This document shows positions 9,315 through 17,952 of a stretch of DNA of 64,000 bases, piece after piece. Under the pieces are notes generated by a model. The model was not told the origin of the DNA. It made no database searches and saw only the letters and a program-made list of their open reading frames with translations. Numbering within the stretch: position 1 is the stretch's first letter; each line of letters begins with the position of its first letter. The DNA lies in the NCBI RefSeq assembly GCF_900109075.1, contig NZ_FNYS01000007.1, positions 1 through 64,000 of the forward strand, written 5' to 3'. Both the position numbers and the translations under genes were made by a program. This stretch comes from Myroides marinus (lineage in GTDB: Bacteria > Bacteroidota > Bacteroidia > Flavobacteriales > Flavobacteriaceae).

Positions 9315-10441
9315 TTCGAAAAGATTATAATATCAATTGGCAATGAAGTCAACTTCTTCAGCAATTGATTAAATACATTAGTTGCCAAAATAATCTGATA
9401 CAAACGCAATCGAGGTTTCCCTATACAAATTGTTGTTACTTGTCGTTGTTCTACCTGAGTCATTATAGCTTTAGCAATATTTGGATGCTCACTCTTAATA
9501 ATCTCTGCCCCTAATTCTGTAGCTAATTTAAAATTATTAATCAAATGTCGTTGCTTGTCTAAGGCTATTTTATCAGGGTGTTCTTTAGGAGTTTGTACAT
9601 AGAGTACATACCATTTAGAATTCAAATAACTTGCCAAACGAGCAGTCTTGCGAATTACATTCTTAGCGTTCTTATCATTTGAACTAATACAAGCCATAAA
9701 CCGACTTGGTTTAGCCGAAACAGACATACTAACCTCAGATGCCACCTTGTTCTCCACATGAGAAGCAACTTCCTTTAACGCCAATTCACGCAGTTGAAGA
9801 ATATTTGATGATGTAAAGAAATTTTGTAAGGCTGCCGGTACTTTATCTGGAGGATATATCTTCCCTTCTCTTAAACGCTCCCTAAGATCATCAGCAGTAA
9901 GGTCTATATTCACTACCTCATCTGCTTCTTGTAATACCTTATCAGGTACACGTTCCATCACATCAATAGAAGTAATTTCTTTCACAGCATTATTTAAACT
10001 CTCTATATGCTGGATATTTAAGGCAGATATCACGTTGATACCTGCCTCTAATATTTCCATTACATCTTGCCAGCGTTTTGCATTCTTGCTTCCAGCTATA
10101 TTAGAATGAGCTAATTCGTCAATAATGACTATCTCAGGTCGGTCTTTCAGAATTGCCTCTAAATCTAATTCTTCAACCATCTTCCCTTTATAGAAAACTT
10201 CTTTACGTGGTATAATAGTCAATCCTTCTAAGAGAGCATGAGTTTCTTTGCGATTATGTGTTTCAATGAACCCCAACTTCACATCGATGCCGTTGCGTTG
10301 CAAATCTCTTGCTTCCAATAGCATGCGATAGGTTTTGCCCACTCCAGCACTCATACCTATATACACCTTAAACTTACCTCGTTTAGAACGACGAATAAGC
10401 GCTAAAAAATCTTCTGCACTTTGACGAGTTTCTCCTTCCAT
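9311..10441 (-). CDS. kdpD: KdpD N-terminal sensor protein (KdpD + USP domains, no kinase)
   Basis: A 376-residue soluble protein matching only the N-terminal cytoplasmic part of KdpD. Walker A is GMSAGVGKTYRML (about residues 28-40) and Walker B is EIVIIDELAHSN. A universal-stress-protein-like domain occupies about 245-376. In E. coli these domains sit on the same chain as the histidine kinase and respond to potassium and ATP; the USP domain binds c-di-AMP in some species. Here the kinase is a separate overlapping gene. It starts 1 bp after the porin stop. Full KdpD is about 890 residues, so this is a genuine split, not a truncation. Confidence 0.9.
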   Translation of the reverse strand: MEGETRQSAEDFLALIRRSKRGKFKVYIGMSAGVGKTYRMLLEARDLQRNGIDVKLGFIETHNRKETHALLEGLTIIPRKEVFYKGKMVEELDLEAILKDRPEIVIIDELAHSNIAGSKNAKRWQDVMEILEAGINVISALNIQHIESLNNAVKEITSIDVMERVPDKVLQEADEVVNIDLTADDLRERLREGKIYPPDKVPAALQNFFTSSNILQLRELALKEVASHVENKVASEVSMSVSAKPSRFMACISSNDKNAKNVIRKTARLASYLNSKWYVLYVQTPKEHPDKIALDKQRHLINNFKLATELGAEIIKSEHPNIAKAIMTQVEQRQVTTICIGKPRLRLYQIILATNVFNQLLKKLTSLPIDIIIFSK

Positions 10442-11533
10442 TTATAACCGAATTGAAATAGTACTTCCTACAAATGTTTGTCCAGATACTTGATTATCAT
10501 TTCTGATAAAGATTGCATCCTTGCTATTTAAAGATCTTGCCTCTATTCTCCATAATACCTCATCTGTAATTTGATAATCTATATTGACAGAATACCCCAA
10601 AGTTTGAAAGCCATTGGCTGTCTCTGTATTAATAATTACTCCATCTTTATCACAGTAATATTCTGCTCTTGCTGCCACACGCCATTTATCACTTAATTTG
10701 TACTGTCCCATTATCAAGGGAGCATACCAGTTACTATACGCATGGCTATTCTTCTCCTTTTGTTGAACTCCAATATCAAAACCAGCTAATAACTTTAAGT
10801 TTTCATCAAACTGGTATGACGCATATAGGTTATGAAAATACCTCATCTTGCGTTCTACATCAGGAGTATCACTTCCTATAAACGAGCTACTGTTTATCAT
10901 CCATCTCATATTAGGTGTATAAGTCAACTGATGACCTACTGCTATTGTTGAGTTTCCTTCTGGACGTTGAATGCGTTGCCAACCATTCATTACATGAATA
11001 GCCATCATCCACTTTTGATTAGGAGTGATATAGGATAACTTAACAGCAGATGAGAAATAAGGAGAATTCTCCGCCATCATACTGCGTGTCATTGTCATAA
11101 TATCAGCCCCTATATTACTCTCAAATCCAATATGAGAAGGCATAATACCTGCATCTAACCACAGCTCTTGTGTTGGTGATAACTTCACTCCAATATTTGC
11201 TTCATAAATATTTTTTAAACCATCTGGTTCACTTGCCAAGTTAGATTTCACATAAGTTCCTGCCATAAAAGCAAGGTTCGCTCTTACTCTCTCCTTATTG
11301 TAACTCAACTTAGCCATTCCGAAGTTTAAGTTAACCTCATTATGACGGTTATAAGAGTATAAAAAATTGTTTGTTTGTCCTGATTTAGGTTGATTAAAGT
11401 CATACATATAATACAACTCTCCATATGCTTGTACCTTTAGATCATCTGTCCACTTGCGTTCTTGTGCTTGAACAGGTGTAAAAGCAAGCGCACCGATGAC
11501 AAGTGCACTCGCTAAAGTAATTCTCTCTTTCAT
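10442..11533 (-). CDS. Outer-membrane porin-like beta-barrel in the kdp operon
   Basis: A 363-residue protein with a signal peptide (1-23, ending PVQAQE) and alternating amphipathic strands rich in Tyr/Trp, ending VGSTISIRL with an aromatic-poor but typical barrel C-terminus. It resembles the outer-membrane barrel proteins encoded with kdpC and kdpD in other Bacteroidota. A role in letting K+ or another solute cross the outer membrane for KdpFABC is inferred from position: it sits 1 bp after kdpC and directly before the kdpD sensor gene. Substrate unproven. Confidence 0.8.
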   Translation of the reverse strand: MKERITLASALVIGALAFTPVQAQERKWTDDLKVQAYGELYYMYDFNQPKSGQTNNFLYSYNRHNEVNLNFGMAKLSYNKERVRANLAFMAGTYVKSNLASEPDGLKNIYEANIGVKLSPTQELWLDAGIMPSHIGFESNIGADIMTMTRSMMAENSPYFSSAVKLSYITPNQKWMMAIHVMNGWQRIQRPEGNSTIAVGHQLTYTPNMRWMINSSSFIGSDTPDVERKMRYFHNLYASYQFDENLKLLAGFDIGVQQKEKNSHAYSNWYAPLIMGQYKLSDKWRVAARAEYYCDKDGVIINTETANGFQTLGYSVNIDYQITDEVLWRIEARSLNSKDAIFIRNDNQVSGQTFVGSTISIRL

Positions 11534-11534
11534 A

Positions 11535-12095
11535 TTATTTTAAAGCATCTAATGCTATGTTCAGTTCTAATACATTTATCTTTTGTGGACCTAATATTCC
11601 TAATAGAGGTTGTTGTGTTTGTTCAGCAACCAATTGCTCTAAACGACTTACTTCTATTCCTCTACTTTTAGCAATGCGAGCTATTTGTATTTTTGCCGCT
11701 TGAACCGAAATATTAGGATCTAATCCGCTACCACTGGCAGTAATTAAATCTACAGGTATATCTTCTTTTTTCACCTCTGGATTCTTAATCATAAAGTCCT
11801 CAATACGTTTCTCTACTTCTGCCAAATATTCTGCATTAGTAGTTGCTTTGTTACTTGCTCCAGAACCTGCTGCATTATATTCCACAGCAGATGGTCGAGA
11901 CCAAAAGTATTTATCAGAATTAAATGTCTGACCGATGTTTACATAGTTCTTTCCATTAGTAGTTTCTACCGTAAATCCTTCTCCCGAATTAGGAGAAACT
12001 TTAGCAATACCCCACATCAGTAAAGGGTAAGCACCACACAACAACACTAATAATACTGTCGTTAATATAATAGAGGGTAATAGATTTGTTTTCAT
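11535..12095 (-). CDS. kdpC: K+-transporting ATPase subunit C
   Basis: A 186-residue KdpC, the single-span subunit that stabilises nucleotide binding in the KdpFABC potassium pump. I chose the ATG at 12095 (MKTNLLPSIILTTVLLVLLC); an upstream in-frame ATG at 12167 would extend 72 nt into kdpB and adds no conserved sequence. One transmembrane helix spans about residues 6-28. Family motifs are GSGLDPNISVQAAKIQIARIA and ILGPQKINVLELNIALD. It lies 7 bp after kdpB. Confidence 0.96.
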   Translation of the reverse strand: MKTNLLPSIILTTVLLVLLCGAYPLLMWGIAKVSPNSGEGFTVETTNGKNYVNIGQTFNSDKYFWSRPSAVEYNAAGSGASNKATTNAEYLAEVEKRIEDFMIKNPEVKKEDIPVDLITASGSGLDPNISVQAAKIQIARIAKSRGIEVSRLEQLVAEQTQQPLLGILGPQKINVLELNIALDALK

Positions 12096-12102
12096 TTGTT
12101 TA

Positions 12103-14118
12103 TTACATAAATAGTGATACGAATAGGTCGATAAGCTTAATACCGATAAATGGTACGATAACTCCACCTAATCCATAGATTAATAAGTTGCGACGCAATA
12201 AAGCACTTGCTCCAATCGGTTTATATGCTACCCCTCTTAATGCCAAAGGAATCAAGAAAGGGATTATAATCGCATTAAAAATAACAGCTGATAGGATAGC
12301 ACTTTCAGGACTGTGTAGATTCATAATATTCAATCCTTGTAACGCTGGAATAGCTGTAATAAATAAAGCTGGTATAATAGCAAAGTACTTCGCTACGTCA
12401 TTGGCAATACTAAAAGTAGTCAGTGTACCACGAGTCATTAATAGCTGTTTACCTATCTCTACAACTTCAATTAGCTTAGTAGGATCATTATCAAGGTCAA
12501 CCATATTACCAGCTTCTTTGGCTGCTTGTGTTCCACTGTTCATAGCTACCCCTACATTGGCTTGTGCTAAAGCAGGCGCGTCATTAGTACCATCTCCCAT
12601 CATCGCCACTAATCTTCCTTCAGCTTGCTCACGTTTAATGTAGTTCATCTTATCTTCTGGTTTTGCCTCTGCAATAAAATCATCCACACCAGCTGCTGTA
12701 GCAATGTATTTCGCTGTCATTGGGTTATCCCCTGTCACCATTACTGTTTTGATCCCCATCTTTCTCAAACGAGCAAAGCGCTCTTGAATACCTGGTTTTA
12801 TTACGTCTTGTAGCTCTACTACTCCTAACACCTGCTCATTTTGAGAGACCACTAAAGGTGTACCTCCATTCTCTGCTACTTTTCTTACACAGTCTGAAAC
12901 TTCTGTAGGGAATACATTACCTGCATTCACACAGATATTTTTAATAGCATCTACTGCTCCTTTTCGAATGCGTACATCGTCATAATCAATACCAGAACTT
13001 CTCGTCTCTGCAGTAAAAGAAATAAAACGTGGGTTGTTTACTGTAAAATCAGTAGGATCTACTCCTGCCAATTCTATAATTGACTTACCTTCTGGTGTAT
13101 CATCACTTAATGAACTCAACACAGCTGCTTTTACTAATACACTCTTATCTACATTATTGGCAGGGTGAAAGTTTGTTGCCTTACGGTTACCAATAGTAAT
13201 TGTCCCTGTCTTATCTAATAACAACACATCTATATCTCCTGCTGTCTCTACAGCTTTACCACTTTTAGTTATCACATTAGCTCTTAATGCTCTATCCATA
13301 CCTGCAATACCTATCGCAGATAATAAACCACCAATAGTAGTTGGAATTAAACAAACATATAGAGATATCAACGCTCCAATAGTGATTGCTACATTAGCAA
13401 AGTCGGCGAAAGGTTTTAGTGTAATGATAACAATAGTAAATACTAAAGTAAATCCTGCTAATAAGATAGTCAATGCTATCTCGTTTGGAGACTTCTGTCT
13501 ATTAGCCCCTTCTACTAAAGCAATCATCTTATCTAAAAAACTCTCTCCTGCTTGTGCAGTAACTTTTACCTTAATACGATCAGACAAGACCTTTGTTCCA
13601 CCTGTTACAGAGCTTTTATCTCCTCCTGCTTCTCTAATCACAGGAGCACTTTCTCCCGTAATAGCACTTTCATCAATAGTTGCTAACCCTTCTATAATTT
13701 CTCCATCAACAGGGATTACATCTCCTGCCACACACACATACACCATTCCTTTTAATAAAGCTGAAGAAGATACTTTTGTTCCATCTTCTAATGTTGCTGG
13801 TGTTTCTTCTCTTGTTTTTCGCAAGCTATCTGCTTGTGCTTTTCCTCTTGCTTCTGCAATAGCTTCTGCAAAATTGGCAAACAACAGCGTTACAAATAAC
13901 AATAAGAAGATGGTAAAATTATAGCCAAAGCTACCTTGACTTGTTTCACCAAATAATATCCATATACACACACTAAGCATAATAGCTGTTCCTATTTCTA
14001 CTGTAAACATCACAGGATTACGGAATAGTGTTCTTGGGTCTAATTTGATAAAAGCTTCTTTTAATGCTTTCATCACTACCTCTTTTTGAAAAAGAGCTTG
14101 ATTATTTTGAGTTGCCAT
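12103..14118 (-). CDS. kdpB: K+-transporting P-type ATPase subunit B
   Basis: A 671-residue P1A-type ATPase catalytic subunit. The phosphorylated Asp lies in DKTGTIT; actuator motif [14 protein letters not shown], nucleotide-domain and hinge motifs [11 protein letters not shown] and [21 protein letters not shown] are all intact, as are the membrane helices. Length is normal for KdpB. ATP hydrolysis here drives K+ import through KdpA at the inner membrane. Its start is 3 bp after kdpA. Confidence 0.98.
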   Translation of the reverse strand: MATQNNQALFQKEVVMKALKEAFIKLDPRTLFRNPVMFTVEIGTAIMLSVCIWILFGETSQGSFGYNFTIFLLLFVTLLFANFAEAIAEARGKAQADSLRKTREETPATLEDGTKVSSSALLKGMVYVCVAGDVIPVDGEIIEGLATIDESAITGESAPVIREAGGDKSSVTGGTKVLSDRIKVKVTAQAGESFLDKMIALVEGANRQKSPNEIALTILLAGFTLVFTIVIITLKPFADFANVAITIGALISLYVCLIPTTIGGLLSAIGIAGMDRALRANVITKSGKAVETAGDIDVLLLDKTGTITIGNRKATNFHPANNVDKSVLVKAAVLSSLSDDTPEGKSIIELAGVDPTDFTVNNPRFISFTAETRSSGIDYDDVRIRKGAVDAIKNICVNAGNVFPTEVSDCVRKVAENGGTPLVVSQNEQVLGVVELQDVIKPGIQERFARLRKMGIKTVMVTGDNPMTAKYIATAAGVDDFIAEAKPEDKMNYIKREQAEGRLVAMMGDGTNDAPALAQANVGVAMNSGTQAAKEAGNMVDLDNDPTKLIEVVEIGKQLLMTRGTLTTFSIANDVAKYFAIIPALFITAIPALQGLNIMNLHSPESAILSAVIFNAIIIPFLIPLALRGVAYKPIGASALLRRNLLIYGLGGVIVPFIGIKLIDLFVSLFM

Positions 14119-14121
14119 TTT

Positions 14122-15816
14122 TTATAAACTTGTTGTTGTAAAGAAATCAGCAATTGGTCCTAAGGTTAATACTGGGAAGAATGCTAATGCTGCTACAATT
14201 AAAATCACAGTTAATACTATAGTTCCAAATGTTGTTGTATCTGTAGCCAGAGTTCCTGCACTTTCAGGTACATATCTTTTTTGTGCTAAGAAACCTGCTA
14301 ATGCTACAGGTCCGATAATTGGTAAGAAACGTCCCATTAATAAGATAATCCCCGTAGAGAAGTTCCACCAAGGAGTATTATCTCCTAAACCTTCAAATCC
14401 ACTACCATTATTAGCGGCAGATGAAGTGTACTCATACAGTATCTCACTAAATCCGTGGAACGATGGGTTATTTAAAGTATCTCTTGTCATATCTGGGAAA
14501 GCTGTTCCTAATGCTGTACTACTCAATATTAAGAAAGGATGTATTAATGCGATAACCATCGCTATCTTCATCTCTTTTGCTTCTATCTTCTTACCAAATA
14601 ATTCAGGTGTTCTACCTACCATTAATCCACTAATAAACACAGCTAATACGATAAACACAAAGAAGTTAAGAATACCTACTCCCACCCCTCCATAGAAACA
14701 GTTAATCATCATCGCAAGCAATTGATTCATCCCTGACAATGGCATTGAGCTATCGTGCATAGAGTTAACCGAACCTGTCGAAATAACCGTTGTTACTATA
14801 CTCCAGAATCCTGATGCTGCCGCACCTATACGCACTTCTTTTCCTTCCATCGCTCCGATAGAGTTATCTACTCCCATTGCAGCAATATTAGGATTACCAT
14901 TAGCTTCCATCATTACGTTAGGCACTGCCAAACACAAGAAGCCCAATGTCATTACACCAAACATCATCCACGAGAAACGCTTGCGATTAATATAATATCC
15001 AAAAGCAAATACCATAGCCAATGGAATAATCAACTGAGCGATCATCTCAGTCATATTCGTTAAGTAAGTAGGGTTCTCGAATGGGTGAGCTGAGTTAGTT
15101 CCAAAGAATCCGCCACCGTTAGTTCCCAAGTGTTTAATTGCTATAAAGGCTGCTGCTGGTCCTCTTGATACTTCTATTTGTTGTCCTTCTATTGTTGTAA
15201 TACTATCTTTTCCTTCAAAAGTCATTGGTGTACCTTGGAAGATTAAGATAGCTGCTACAATGATACTGATAGGTAATAAGATACGTGTAATCGATTTTAC
15301 GAAATACACATAGAAGTTACCTAATAGTGTCGTTGTTTTATTTTTAAACGCTTCAAACACTGTAATAGCTGCTGCCATACCTGTTGCTGCACTTACGAAC
15401 TGAAGGAACATCAACCAAATTTGTGTTAAGTAAGTTACTCCTGTCTCTCCTGCATAGTGTTGTAAATTACAGTTTACTAAGAACGAGATAATAGTGTTAA
15501 ATGCTAAGTCTGGTGACATACTTGGATTGTTATCCGGATTAAAAGGCAGTGCTCCTTGTGTCAATAACAAGACAAATCCCATTACAAACCACACGGCATT
15601 GATTGTTAATAAAGCAACTAAATGCTGTTTCCAGTCCATTCCTTCCTCAGGATTTATCTTACTGCTCTTATAGAACAGTTTTTCGAGAGGATTCATTACT
15701 TTGTCTAAGAACGTAGATTGACCTGCGTAAACCTTTGCTATATATTTCCCTAAGGGAATTGAAATTCCAATTGCCAATATAAATGTGACAATGATTCCGA
15801 TTATTTCTGTATTCAT
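14122..15816 (-). CDS. kdpA: K+-transporting ATPase subunit A
   Basis: A 564-residue channel-like subunit with about ten transmembrane helices. KdpA is a superfamily-of-K+-transporters protein with four pore-loop repeats; visible ones include HYAGETGVTYLTQ, LGTNGGGFFGTNSAHPFENPT and ANNGSGFEGLGDNTPWWN, forming the high-affinity potassium filter. Length is normal. Three very small membrane ORFs (16009-16092, kdpF, 15822-15947) precede it. Confidence 0.98.
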   Translation of the reverse strand: MNTEIIGIIVTFILAIGISIPLGKYIAKVYAGQSTFLDKVMNPLEKLFYKSSKINPEEGMDWKQHLVALLTINAVWFVMGFVLLLTQGALPFNPDNNPSMSPDLAFNTIISFLVNCNLQHYAGETGVTYLTQIWLMFLQFVSAATGMAAAITVFEAFKNKTTTLLGNFYVYFVKSITRILLPISIIVAAILIFQGTPMTFEGKDSITTIEGQQIEVSRGPAAAFIAIKHLGTNGGGFFGTNSAHPFENPTYLTNMTEMIAQLIIPLAMVFAFGYYINRKRFSWMMFGVMTLGFLCLAVPNVMMEANGNPNIAAMGVDNSIGAMEGKEVRIGAAASGFWSIVTTVISTGSVNSMHDSSMPLSGMNQLLAMMINCFYGGVGVGILNFFVFIVLAVFISGLMVGRTPELFGKKIEAKEMKIAMVIALIHPFLILSSTALGTAFPDMTRDTLNNPSFHGFSEILYEYTSSAANNGSGFEGLGDNTPWWNFSTGIILLMGRFLPIIGPVALAGFLAQKRYVPESAGTLATDTTTFGTIVLTVILIVAALAFFPVLTLGPIADFFTTTSL

Positions 15817-15821
15817 TTTAA

Positions 15822-15947
15822 TTAATCAATTAATAATAAAATCTGATGAATTAGCCATACGATGCCATATACCATCGTAAATACTAATAGAGTTACACCT
15901 ACTTCTGTTAAGGTGTCTTTAAAATTTCTCTGGTTTGAGTAAGACAT
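15822..15947 (-). CDS. Small single-span membrane protein between kdpF and kdpA
   Basis: A 41-codon ORF beginning MSYSNQRNFKDTLTEVGVTL, with one predicted transmembrane helix (about residues 17-40, including TLLVFTMVYGIVWLIHQILL). It starts inside kdpF in another frame (29-nt overlap) and ends 5 bp before kdpA, which is the packing of a translated operon member. I do not recognise the family. It may be an extra small subunit or assembly factor for the Kdp pump. Coding status rests on composition, spacing and the clean hydrophobic segment. Confidence 0.6.
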   Translation of the reverse strand: MSYSNQRNFKDTLTEVGVTLLVFTMVYGIVWLIHQILLLID

Positions 15948-15996
15948 AACACAGATAAACAAATACTGCTAAAGCAATAATTAATAATAAGATCAT
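15919..15996 (-). CDS. kdpF: K+-transporting ATPase subunit F
   Basis: A 25-residue single-helix peptide starting MILLLIIALAV and ending VYLCYVLLKPEKF. The C-terminal pattern (VY-L-Y-LL-PE-F) is that of KdpF, the lipid-like stabilising subunit of KdpFABC. E. coli KdpF has 29 residues. Standard minimum-length gene finding misses it. It lies upstream of kdpA in the usual kdpFABC order, with another micro-ORF overlapping its 3' end. Confidence 0.9.
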   Translation of the reverse strand: MILLLIIALAVFVYLCYVLLKPEKF

Positions 15997-16008
15997 TGGA
16001 TTAATAGA

Positions 16009-16092
16009 TTATAAGTTCTCAAAAAACTGAATGGCTTTGTAAAACAAAACAAAGCACACAACGCCTAAAACGATACACACTAAAATTGTCAT
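16009..16092 (-). CDS. Small hydrophobic membrane peptide upstream of kdpF
   Basis: A 27-codon ORF, MTILVCIVLGVVCFVLFYKA followed by IQFFENL. It is almost entirely one transmembrane helix with a short charged tail, and is 12 bp upstream of kdpF on the same strand. It resembles KdpF in size and layout but lacks the PE-F ending. It could be a second KdpF-like accessory peptide. I do not recognise a named family. Evidence is limited to hydrophobicity, start codon and operon position. Confidence 0.55.
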   Translation of the reverse strand: MTILVCIVLGVVCFVLFYKAIQFFENL

Positions 16093-16103
16093 TGATATTC
16101 TAT

Positions 16104-16205
16104 TTAAGTTAAGTTTTGATTGGTTGGTATAGCTTCTTTCGCTAATTCTTGTTGGGCTACTAACGCTTTGTTACGCCTACTTTGTAATGGGTATAGTGTT
16201 TTCAT
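16104..16205 (-). CDS. Possible 33-codon leader ORF of the kdp operon
   Basis: An ORF beginning MKTLYPLQSRRNKALVAQQE, basic at the start and Gln/Ala-rich later, ending 11 bp before the next micro-ORF. It would begin about 14 nt after the transcription start predicted from the -24/-12 box. No membrane segment and no recognised family. It may be a leader peptide or non-coding 5' UTR; confidence is low. Confidence 0.3.
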   Translation of the reverse strand: MKTLYPLQSRRNKALVAQQELAKEAIPTNQNLT

Positions 16206-16229
16206 TATGTATTGTTTTGCCAATGTATA

Positions 16230-16245
16230 AGCGAATGCCATACCA
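16230..16245 (-). promoter_or_regulatory. Candidate sigma-54 (-24/-12) promoter of the kdp operon
   Basis: On the minus strand TGGTATGGCATTCGCT matches the sigma-54 consensus TGGCACG-N4-TTGCW at most positions, including the invariant GG and GC separated by exactly 10 nt. Transcription would begin near 16219. The nearby NtrC-type regulator and the kdp gene order support it. No upstream activator site was identified. Confidence 0.5.
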
Positions 16246-16315
16246 GTTTGGCACAAAAAACACACATCGCTATCTTCCAGTCAGTTATAAATACTTGGCA
16301 CAGATACCAAAAAAG

Positions 16316-16371
16316 AAACCCTATCAAAACGATAGGGTTTTATGTTTTTTAGCCTTTCAAAACGAAAGGTT
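16316..16371. terminator. Twin hairpins with identical loop, terminator of the satD operon
   Basis: The first stem is AAACCCTATC / GATAGGGTTT (16316-16340) and the second AGCCTTTC / GAAAGGTT (16351-16371, one wobble). Both loops are AAAAC on the plus strand. On the minus strand the distal hairpin is followed by CTTTTTT, so it can end transcripts coming from the DUF3307 gene. Confidence 0.65.
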
Positions 16372-16406
16372 TTCGGTAAGGAATTTATTTATATAAGGTA
16401 GTAATC

Positions 16407-16435
16407 GTGTGGATTTGCAATCCGTTCGAAGATTA
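16407..16435. repeat. Possible REP-like hairpin
   Basis: Around GGATTTGCAATCC there is a 5-bp stem with a TGC loop, flanked by CG-rich bases (GTGT before, GTTCG after). The base composition differs from the surrounding AT-rich spacer. Similar hairpins occur as REP-type repeats in other Bacteroidota; that comparison is from memory. Confidence 0.3.
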
Positions 16436-16540
16436 TAATAAATTGTTTATGAAAATACTTTAGGTCTCTAGACATACGAAATGAATATATTTTCTGATTG
16501 TACAGCATCTCAAATCACATAATATTTGATAACAAACTAT

Positions 16541-17251
16541 CTAAAGCGATACAATCAAATTATACAGTAAAGCTATTCCGATACCCATTCCAAAACTGAT
16601 TAGAGTACCAATCAATATATATTCTGTTAGTTTTATTTCTTTATTTGCTTTCAGATCACCGAATCTAAAGATAGACTTAGCTGCTAATAGAAAACCTATT
16701 CCTTCCCATCGCTGTAATACCACAAACAAGAAGATGAATAGTCGTTCTAAAATACCAATGTATTTTCCTGCGTTATCTAAACCATTATTTGGCACAGTAA
16801 ACTTAAACTGTTCTATTATTTTCTTTATAACAATAGGAGAAACGTACACTAACAATACTAATGCGCTATACAAAGCTATAGCACTTTTACCTATCACTAT
16901 ATCCCAATCAATAGCATAAGGATAATAATAGTAAACAAAACCTGCTATACACAATGCGTGAAGTACTTGATCAAGTAGTAATACCTTAATAGAGTTTATC
17001 TTTTTTGCCAAGTATATTTTAGTAAATATATCTACAACTAAATGAGAGAACCCCAACATCCACACGCCTAAAATATATTTACTCTCAAAACCAGTAACAA
17101 CCAATAAAAGAATCAAATGAATAGCAGTGTGCGCAAATAAGGCTATTGACTTTATTCCTTTCTCATTGATATCTTTTACCATCTTATTTGTCTGTAACAC
17201 AAAGTCACCTAACAAATGAGCAAATACTATTTTTACAATTAGGAGAAGCAT
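16541..17251 (-). CDS. DUF3307 membrane protein, partner of SatD
   Basis: A 236-residue integral membrane protein with about six predicted helices and the conserved N-terminal signature HLLGDFVLQTNKMVKDINEKG (about residues 13-33) of DUF3307. Its molecular role is unknown to me. Its start overlaps the end of the SatD gene by 13 nt, so the two are almost certainly co-translated. The overlap and frequent pairing suggest that the membrane protein and the cytoplasmic SatD regulator act as a unit. A terminator lies about 200 bp downstream. Confidence 0.85.
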   Translation of the reverse strand: MLLLIVKIVFAHLLGDFVLQTNKMVKDINEKGIKSIALFAHTAIHLILLLVVTGFESKYILGVWMLGFSHLVVDIFTKIYLAKKINSIKVLLLDQVLHALCIAGFVYYYYPYAIDWDIVIGKSAIALYSALVLLVYVSPIVIKKIIEQFKFTVPNNGLDNAGKYIGILERLFIFLFVVLQRWEGIGFLLAAKSIFRFGDLKANKEIKLTEYILIGTLISFGMGIGIALLYNLIVSL

Positions 17252-17850
17252 AACTTTACTTTATTAGAATATAATTTTAATACATCGTTGATCTCATCAT
17301 AAGCCGCTCTTTTCAAAGCCTTATTGATGGTAGTACTATCTTTCTTCATCAGTACAGCAATCTCTTTTTGCAACATACTTTTATTACTCAAAGCATAAAA
17401 CACTGTTTCTGCTGTTGCAGGTTTCCATTGATCAGCAATAAAACTAACTAATCTAAGAATAGGATAAAAATACTCATCAAAGTCTTTGTTAGTAGTTTTA
17501 ATATGTAATGTTTTATCCCTTAACTCCTCAAATGCCTCTCCTGAATAAATAAATGCTTGTCCATAAGATTCTGTCACTTTATCAGAAGTATAACTTTGTT
17601 CTCCTATACCGATGCTCATTCTTACATCCAGGCTACTGATATGCTTAATAAGTGCCTTTATAATCAAAACTAATTCAAGTGCTGTATCTATCGTAGTTAC
17701 TATTTGAAAACTATCTCCTCTATATATCTCCCATTTAGATGAATCATCAATCCTCTCTCCTAGAAAAGACTTTAACTGAGGTTGCCATTCATGAGGGCTA
17801 ACGCTCCTTGAATTTACTATATCACCTGTTATAACTGCTATCATAATCAT
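17239..17850 (-). CDS. satD: SatD-family protein: cyclase-like domain plus helix-turn-helix
   Basis: A 203-residue protein beginning MIMIAVITGDIVNSR. The N-terminal part follows the plan of a class III nucleotidyl cyclase: Asp10 in VITGDIVNS, GDSF at 45-48, then ALELVLIIKALIKHI, a strand VRMSIGIGE (76-84) and SYGQAFIYSGEAFEEL. Residues 145-195 (AETVFYAL...MLQKEIAVLMKKDSTTINKAL) form a probable helix-turn-helix. So it could be a nucleotide-sensing or cyclase-derived DNA-binding regulator. That reading is my inference; the SatD family itself has no settled function. Three palindromes precede it and it overlaps DUF3307. Confidence 0.8.
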   Translation of the reverse strand: MIMIAVITGDIVNSRSVSPHEWQPQLKSFLGERIDDSSKWEIYRGDSFQIVTTIDTALELVLIIKALIKHISSLDVRMSIGIGEQSYTSDKVTESYGQAFIYSGEAFEELRDKTLHIKTTNKDFDEYFYPILRLVSFIADQWKPATAETVFYALSNKSMLQKEIAVLMKKDSTTINKALKRAAYDEINDVLKLYSNKVKLCFS

Positions 17851-17863
17851 ACATATCTATATA

Positions 17864-17871
17864 CAAATATA
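17864..17871 (-). promoter_or_regulatory. -7 element of the satD promoter
   Basis: TATATTTG on the minus strand matches TAnnTTTG perfectly and lies 14 bp upstream of the satD start. No TTG sits at the expected -33 spacing; the first palindrome occupies the spacer instead. Confidence 0.5.
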
Positions 17872-17880
17872 ATAAAAAAA

Positions 17881-17952
17881 TGGCCTAAAAAGGCCAAGTT
17901 ATAAAAATTGGCTTTTTTAGACCTATTTGCAATAATTGGTCATTTTAAACCA
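17881..17952. promoter_or_regulatory. Three 16-bp palindromic operators at exact 28-bp spacing
   Basis: Site 1 is TGGCCTAAAAAGGCCA (17881-17896), site 2 TGGCTTTTTTAGACCT (17909-17924) and site 3 TGGTCATTTTAAACCA (17937-17952). Starts are 28 bp apart both times. Reverse complements of sites 2 and 3 agree with site 1 at 13 and 12 of 16 positions. Site 1 covers the region just upstream of the satD -7 element. SatD itself is the inferred binder. Confidence 0.65.

Noticed and set aside
12188..13924. Several plus-strand ORFs inside kdpB
   Set aside because: They are out-of-frame shadows of a clearly real gene.
16104..16241. A 45-codon ORF beginning at 16241
   Set aside because: Its start lies inside the -24/-12 box and before the predicted transcription start; the shorter 33-codon frame is kept at low confidence.
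16093..16310. c-di-AMP riboswitch upstream of kdp
   Set aside because: I could not find the conserved ydaO-type core, and such riboswitches are not typical of this phylum.
16187..16396. Plus-strand 69-codon ORF
   Set aside because: It runs through both terminator hairpins and the sigma-54-like box on the other strand, with no homology pattern.
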